Below, piece after piece: positions 59,524 to 64,000 of a DNA stretch of 64,000 nucleotides; the stretch's first letter is position 1; the number at the start of each line of letters is the position of its first letter. Below the pieces are notes generated by a model. The model was given only the letters and a program-made list of their open reading frames with translations. It made no database searches and was not told the DNA's origin. The stretch is from an uncultured Bacteroidota bacterium (GTDB lineage Bacteria > Bacteroidota > Bacteroidia > Chitinophagales > Chitinophagaceae). The stretch covers positions 1 through 64,000 of the forward strand of contig CAISPO010000029.1 in the NCBI GenBank assembly GCA_903887415.1. Reading direction: 5' to 3'. A program made the position numbers and the translations under genes.

Positions 59524-60246
59524 TTAAAGTTTGATTAGCAATACAATTATAACAATTTATGATTGAAAACTTTATGAATTTCGCAAAACACATACAAGTG
59601 AAAAACCTTTTGCAGCAGGGGGGAGAACTGGTTTTTCTACGTCCCACAGCGCAGCTCTGTAAGAAAAGCAGATTCCAGTATGCACTCACCCACCTCAAAA
59701 ATAATTTACATCATGTCCCGCCTTCAGCACATCATAGTGCGAAAAACGCACTACCATAAAACTTCAATTTCCACACCTCATTATTCCTTCCGACCTTTGT
59801 GGCGGCAAAAGCCATTTTCGAGATTGTACGCATTTTTGCCACATATACATGGATCAAATTAATCAAAAAAAGTCAGGCAGATCATAGTTCAGACAAGTGG
59901 GTAACGGTGGGGTACAATGAGACATTCAATATTACCCATTATAACTGCAACTCGTGAGCTGCCGACTGGACTGAAAACTGTAGCAATACCCCACACTGAG
60001 GCGCAATGGGAAATATGAAATATATTTAATGAATACACCGAAACCAGCAACAGACCAGCGTTACATCGGATTTACCGACAAAAGTAAATGCCCCATATAA
60101 TCACAGAAAAAATATTAATAACATGGGTATCAACCGAAAAGCACTTACCAAATCATGCTGCAGCTGTATGGGTAGTAGAAGCGCAAGTGTCCATAAATTA
60201 CGTAACCCCGGTATTTATTGTAATTTCAGGTTTCTGATAAGCTAAT
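59524..60246. other. Intergenic stretch of about 720 bases without a recognised gene
   Basis: Only short frames with unlikely composition on either strand. A TATTTTTG box on the minus strand (59696-59703), about 170 bases before the acyltransferase start, has no partner at -33. No tRNA, riboswitch or repeat of the families seen elsewhere in the window was recognised. Confidence 0.5.
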
Positions 60247-60660
60247 ATGAGAAACAATATCCCGGTTTGGCTGCTATGTTTTTTTTTGATGTGCCAGGTG
60301 CATGGGGCACAGGCCGCATTCCGGATAAAGAATGTATATAGTACAAATAACAGCCAGGCGGCAGCATCGTATCAGGGAAATTTTACGAACGAAATTACCA
60401 ATGTCCACCGACTCACCGACAGCACGCGTCATAGTCCTGCTGCAAAGGCAAAGAAGAATAATGGACTACAAGGCCGACTGGCATTTACCTTTGGCATGCT
60501 CGGACTAATCTTTCAGCCGTTAGGTGTGGTGGCTATGTACTTTGGCGTCAGGGGCTGGAAAAAAGGAACGTACAGGCGTGGCCTTGCTATTGCAGGGTTT
60601 ATTTTAGGAACCATTGAGGTGCTCATTTCTTTATTTATACTGGCACTCATACTGGGTTGA
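60247..60660 (+). CDS. DUF4190-like membrane protein with signal peptide
   Basis: 137 residues. N-terminal signal peptide (IPVWLLCFFLMCQVHGAQA), a polar linker with NNSQAAASYQGNFTNEI, then two membrane helices: RLAFTFGMLGLIFQPLGVVA, a short loop GVRGWKKGTYRRGLAIA, and GFILGTIEVLISLFILALIL. The helix-RGxxK-helix unit is the DUF4190 pattern, in which the loop is usually GxxALxxI..SGG..GRGLAIAGLVLG. It probably sits in the inner membrane; the role is unknown. A bulged hairpin after the stop may terminate it. Confidence 0.7.
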   Translation: MRNNIPVWLLCFFLMCQVHGAQAAFRIKNVYSTNNSQAAASYQGNFTNEITNVHRLTDSTRHSPAAKAKKNNGLQGRLAFTFGMLGLIFQPLGVVAMYFGVRGWKKGTYRRGLAIAGFILGTIEVLISLFILALILG

Positions 60661-60680
60661 CAAATAGCGCGGAAGCAGTT

Positions 60681-60724
60681 ACTCCCTTGATGATCTGCGA
60701 AAACATCAGGGAGTGCTATTTTCT
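60681..60724 (+). terminator. Probable terminator after the DUF4190-like gene
   Basis: ACTCCCTTGATG pairs with CATCAGGGAGT, with one bulged T, across an 11-base loop, followed by a mixed T-rich end. It lies between convergent genes. Confidence 0.6.
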
Positions 60725-60753
60725 TCGGTGAGAAAGTGGCCCAGGAACTTATG

Positions 60754-62427
60754 TTACATAAACTTTATCCAGGCTATTTTTGCAGTTTTGTTACGGCCAT
60801 CACGCTCCACAATAATAGTTGCATAAGTATTCATATCCTTATTGTAATCCGATGATTCAATGTAGCAGAAGGTAGAGCTGTGCTTGCCGTCCGGCTCGCC
60901 AAAAAGGTAGAATTTATCCAGCTTCGGTTCGTTGAGCTTATAACACATAGTGTTGGTAGCGGAAACAGATGTAACAGTTTTGACGTTATCATCTTCTTCG
61001 GCCTTATCGGCATTGCCGGGCAGATCATTGAATACTACATAGTTGCCGTTTGGAGCATTGATATAGTCATAAGACAGGAATTGGTTCACATTCGCACGTC
61101 TAAAGCTAAACCCGCTAACGTGCCAGGGATACGCAAATATTCCCTTGCTTCTCCCGGACATATACAACAAAGGAAATTCATCATCGGCACGCTGCTGTTT
61201 GCTAATTGCATACCCCTTCAACTCGGAACCTGTGTCAGACAACTGAGATATGCCAATGGCCCCGAGAAAAGTCTTGGTAGATGACCCTGTGGTAACACCA
61301 TTGTGGGAAGTTGTCGTAACTACTACTTTCATTTGCTCACATAGCACAGTAGTAGTATTATCTTTGTTAATGATCATCTGCTCCGGCAAGCCTGTGAACT
61401 CATAATCCTTATCTATATTCTTTTCGCCGTACTCATCTATTTTCTTGCCAACTATCGGTTTCGTGGCAATCAAATCAAGGGTCTCCGGATCCAGGTAAGT
61501 AAGCAATGTCATATACTTACTGGTAGTATTGCCAGAAATAAAATGACGCTTTTTTTCGGTAAGTGACAAGGTCATCAACTGTAGCCTGTTGTTAACATGA
61601 TTGTACAGCATAATGGATTTTGTGTCGTCGAAGTCCTCTGAAAAGTCAAGCAGCTTATGTGCAAAAGCAGAGTCTCCTGTATTCAGCCTAGACACGATAA
61701 CTCTCGCTGCTACATCGCTTGAGTTACCATTGTGCCCGTAAGTAGCCACAAACACCCTTTTATTGCCATCTACCACAGCCCCTATATACCTGAGATATTT
61801 GAACTGTCCATTGGGCGAGTCATAAAAGGCACTACCGATCAATTTGTGTGTTCCATCAAAGTGCATGACTTTTATACGTTCGCTGCGGTCATGGGCAAAG
61901 CCGTTGAAATAAATGATAGCGTAGCAATCACCCCGCGGGTCTTTTTCAACAATAATACTGCTTGCATCCGCATGCCCAAATGCCAGCGCATATCCTTCCC
62001 ATTCATTTGTTTTGGGCAGATGCCCCAGTTCGTCCTCCTTTATCAAAGCGCCTGTGCTGCCGCTTATTTGCATCCGGTACAGCACAGGCTCCCGGTTTTT
62101 TACCTGGACTATAAACAACACCGGATCTCCATTTATCTCGTAAAGCCCAGCTATTTTCGATTGTTGCATTTTGCGGATGTCCCACAGGCTGCTTTCCAAT
62201 GTTTTTGTACTTACTACCTTTCTTTGTTTATCGTAAACAGTAATATCAATACCTTCCTTCCGTGTACTATGAAAAAAGAGTGTGTTGCCATTTTTTAATT
62301 GCAACAACTTATTCCAGCCATATTCAGGTTCATCAAACTCTTCGCTTTTTTCTATCGCGGTCTGTTGCGCTGATACTGAACTTGTGTACAGCAACATTGC
62401 TGCCGCAAAAAACAAGATTACCCTCAT
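60754..62427 (-). CDS. Secreted protein of unknown function, paralogue of 62547
   Basis: 557 residues. Signal peptide (MRVILFFAAAMLLYTSSVSA, cleavage before QQTAIEK). No named domain recognised. The body looks beta-rich and blade-like, with recurring segments such as LQLKNGNTLFFHSTRKEG, FKYLRYIGAVVDGNKRVFVA and FLSYDYINAPNGNYVVFNDL, as in a propeller of WD40-like or periplasmic-sensor type. No membrane helix after the signal and no sorting domain, so periplasmic or secreted by another way. It lies 119 bases downstream of a paralogue on the same strand, and the two share long stretches, including the end ERDGRxKTAKIAWIKFM. Confidence 0.7.
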   Translation of the reverse strand: MRVILFFAAAMLLYTSSVSAQQTAIEKSEEFDEPEYGWNKLLQLKNGNTLFFHSTRKEGIDITVYDKQRKVVSTKTLESSLWDIRKMQQSKIAGLYEINGDPVLFIVQVKNREPVLYRMQISGSTGALIKEDELGHLPKTNEWEGYALAFGHADASSIIVEKDPRGDCYAIIYFNGFAHDRSERIKVMHFDGTHKLIGSAFYDSPNGQFKYLRYIGAVVDGNKRVFVATYGHNGNSSDVAARVIVSRLNTGDSAFAHKLLDFSEDFDDTKSIMLYNHVNNRLQLMTLSLTEKKRHFISGNTTSKYMTLLTYLDPETLDLIATKPIVGKKIDEYGEKNIDKDYEFTGLPEQMIINKDNTTTVLCEQMKVVVTTTSHNGVTTGSSTKTFLGAIGISQLSDTGSELKGYAISKQQRADDEFPLLYMSGRSKGIFAYPWHVSGFSFRRANVNQFLSYDYINAPNGNYVVFNDLPGNADKAEEDDNVKTVTSVSATNTMCYKLNEPKLDKFYLFGEPDGKHSSTFCYIESSDYNKDMNTYATIIVERDGRNKTAKIAWIKFM

Positions 62428-62546
62428 GCTTTTATTTTTAGTTAAAATACAATTGCGTGAGCAGACAATAAATCAATTATGAATGCCCGAAGAATAGCCC
62501 CTACCGGCAAATTACTCCGAGATGTCCAGCCCTTAAAAAGTGCCTG

Positions 62547-64000
62547 CTACATAAACTTTATCCAGGCTATTTTTGCAGTTTTGCTGCGTCCATCACGCTC
62601 CACGATCAGGGTAGCATAGGTATTGATATCCTTGTTATAGTCTGATGATTCGATATAGCAAAAAGTAGAGTTGCTCTTGTCCGCAGGTTCGCCAAACAAA
62701 TAAAATTTGTCCATTTTGGGATCATTCAGCTTGTAGCACATGGTGTTGGTTGCAGAAACAGATGTTACCTTCTTCCTGTTTTCCTCCTCTTCTTCTTTGT
62801 CCGAATTTCTTGGCAGATCATTGAATATTACATACCGCCCATTAGGGGCATTGATATAATCATAAGACAGGAATTCGTTATCGTTTGACTTGTGTGTCAT
62901 TGACTGGGGATATGAAAACAACCCCTTGCTCCTACCCGACATGTACAATATTGGCAGTGTACCCTGGGCCTGCTGCAATTTACTGATTGCATATCCTTTG
63001 ATCTCCGCACCGGTATCAGATAATTCAGATATTCCTACCGGCCCCAGTTCAGTAGTATAAGATGTATTCCCTAAATGACTGGAACCCGGCATCCCGGTAT
63101 GGCCGTGGGATTTTTTAACGTGAGCCAATTCTTCCATAAGAATAGTAGTAGTATTGTCTTTGTTCAATATCATGTTTTGAGGCACACCGTCGAACTCATA
63201 TTCTTTGTCTATGTTCTGCTGGCCATAAGCCAGTATTTTATCACCGGTCAGCGGTTGGGTACCCAGTAACTTCAAGGTTTCAGGATCTACATAATTCAGC
63301 AGGGCAATACAGGATAATTCCTTTTTGGCGTAAACATTAAAATTCAAATTGCTGAACATCATATTGTCCCACACTTTGCTGCCTTCCTTAGCCGTTACTA
63401 ATATCAGCAATTGAAGTTTATTGGTGTATTTATTGTAGATCATCACAGATTTCGCATCATTAAAGCCGTTTGATACATTAATAAGTGAATGAGTGAACTT
63501 TGTCTCACCAACATTGATCTTTGACAAAATAACCTTGGGAGATGCATCTTCATCCGCCTTGCCATTATAACCATATGATGCTATAAAAACACGCTTATTG
63601 CCGTCCACAGTAGCGCCTATATACCTCAGGTATTTATACTTTCCATCGGGCGAGTCATAAAAAGCAGTATTGAGTATTGTATGTGTGCCGTCATAATGCA
63701 CAACCTTTATACGCTTGTTGCGGTCATGCGAAAAACCATCAAAAAATATGGCCGCATAACAATCTGAATTAGGATCTTTTTCAACGATAATATCGGGCAT
63801 ATCCACCCCTCCGAAAGCTATCGCATAGCCCTGTGCCATTCCCATCTTAGGCAAGTAGCCCAGTTTATCTTCTTTTACTATCGCCGCAGTGTTTGGGTTA
63901 ATGCGCATGCGGTAGAGCGTTGGCGCTTTGTCATCGGCCTGAACTATGAAAATAACGGGTTCACCGTTTATTTCAAAGAGACCAGCTATTTTCGATTGCT
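62547..64000 (-). CDS. Secreted protein of unknown function, 5' end outside window, paralogue of 60754
   Basis: The frame is open to the window edge, giving 483 visible residues; the part from 63909 to 64000 reads SKIAGLFEINGEPVIFIVQ and aligns with residues near 90-110 of the neighbour, so about 95 N-terminal residues are missing. An ATG at 63908 is internal. Shared features are FKYLRYIG-like KYKYLRYIGATVDGNKRVFI, DKEYEFDGVPQNMILNKDNT and the C-terminal SSDYNKDINTYATLIVERDG. It carries an insertion with SHGHTGMPGSSHLG. Function unknown; tandem duplication with the downstream gene is evident. Confidence 0.7.
   Translation of the reverse strand, partial: QSKIAGLFEINGEPVIFIVQADDKAPTLYRMRINPNTAAIVKEDKLGYLPKMGMAQGYAIAFGGVDMPDIIVEKDPNSDCYAAIFFDGFSHDRNKRIKVVHYDGTHTILNTAFYDSPDGKYKYLRYIGATVDGNKRVFIASYGYNGKADEDASPKVILSKINVGETKFTHSLINVSNGFNDAKSVMIYNKYTNKLQLLILVTAKEGSKVWDNMMFSNLNFNVYAKKELSCIALLNYVDPETLKLLGTQPLTGDKILAYGQQNIDKEYEFDGVPQNMILNKDNTTTILMEELAHVKKSHGHTGMPGSSHLGNTSYTTELGPVGISELSDTGAEIKGYAISKLQQAQGTLPILYMSGRSKGLFSYPQSMTHKSNDNEFLSYDYINAPNGRYVIFNDLPRNSDKEEEEENRKKVTSVSATNTMCYKLNDPKMDKFYLFGEPADKSNSTFCYIESSDYNKDINTYATLIVERDGRSKTAKIAWIKFM

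Overview
The window looks like a chromosome segment from a member of the Bacteroidota, most likely a Chitinophagaceae-type organism. The evidence is: several secreted proteins ending in type IX secretion (T9SS) sorting domains of both type A and type B (gliding-motility-associated C-terminal); promoters of the Bacteroidota form TTTG-N19-TAnnTTTG; almost no Shine-Dalgarno sequences; a 38-residue ribosomal protein THX; a darB-darA dialkylresorcinol (flexirubin-type) pair; and the futalosine-route gene mqnA. No rRNA, tRNA, CRISPR array, integrase or intact insertion sequence was seen.

Layout. 1-3.6 kb: the end of a T9SS surface protein, a fatty acid desaturase, thioredoxin and an EGF-like lipoprotein. 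3.6-7.3 kb: dnaE. 7.3-10.8 kb: an accessory island, all on the minus strand, made of small modules (AbiEii toxin with DUF6922 partner, a HicB-like orphan, and an unrecognised pair of winged-helix-like proteins) separated by copies of one intergenic repeat. One copy carries a near-perfect duplicate of the 5' end of dnaE. 10.8-15.9 kb: housekeeping and envelope genes (VOC protein, DUF1223, BadF-type sugar kinase, LpxR-like, LpxL-like, esterase). 15.9-37.4 kb: a secreted-protein region with a T9SS type A protein, two tandem choice-of-anchor L/type B proteins, and two giant adhesin-like proteins of 2142 and 2667 residues built from about 17 and 22 Ig-like repeats. 37.5-43.3 kb: nucleoside salvage (cdd-nupC), a 2-oxoglutarate oxygenase, darB-darA and a conserved small protein. 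43.4-48.6 kb: a TonB-dependent receptor operon and a lemA-TPM-TPM operon. 48.8-59.5 kb: core genes (kynU, sugar epimerase, THX, HU, DUF4286, rsgA, ABC permease, atpG, pyrF, mqnA, pseudouridine synthase, acyltransferase). 59.5-64 kb: a 720-base stretch without genes, a DUF4190-like protein and two tandem paralogous secreted proteins of unknown function, the second cut by the window end.

How the genes work together. Six proteins (the left-edge fragment, 15975, 17271, 19577 and the two giants) appear to be cargo for a T9SS encoded elsewhere; the giants and the left-edge fragment share one C-terminal architecture. cdd and nupC form a nucleoside uptake and deamination operon. darB and darA supply the two core steps of dialkylresorcinol formation. 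The dnaE-proximal island has the look of a defence or toxin-antitoxin hotspot and is the part most likely to hold undescribed biology, chiefly the two-gene unit at 9153-10531, whose first gene is split by a frameshift in a run of seven A. Start codons in several genes (46009, 14239, 56620, 42767, 54577) are best chosen from the position of the TAnnTTTG box rather than from a ribosome binding site.
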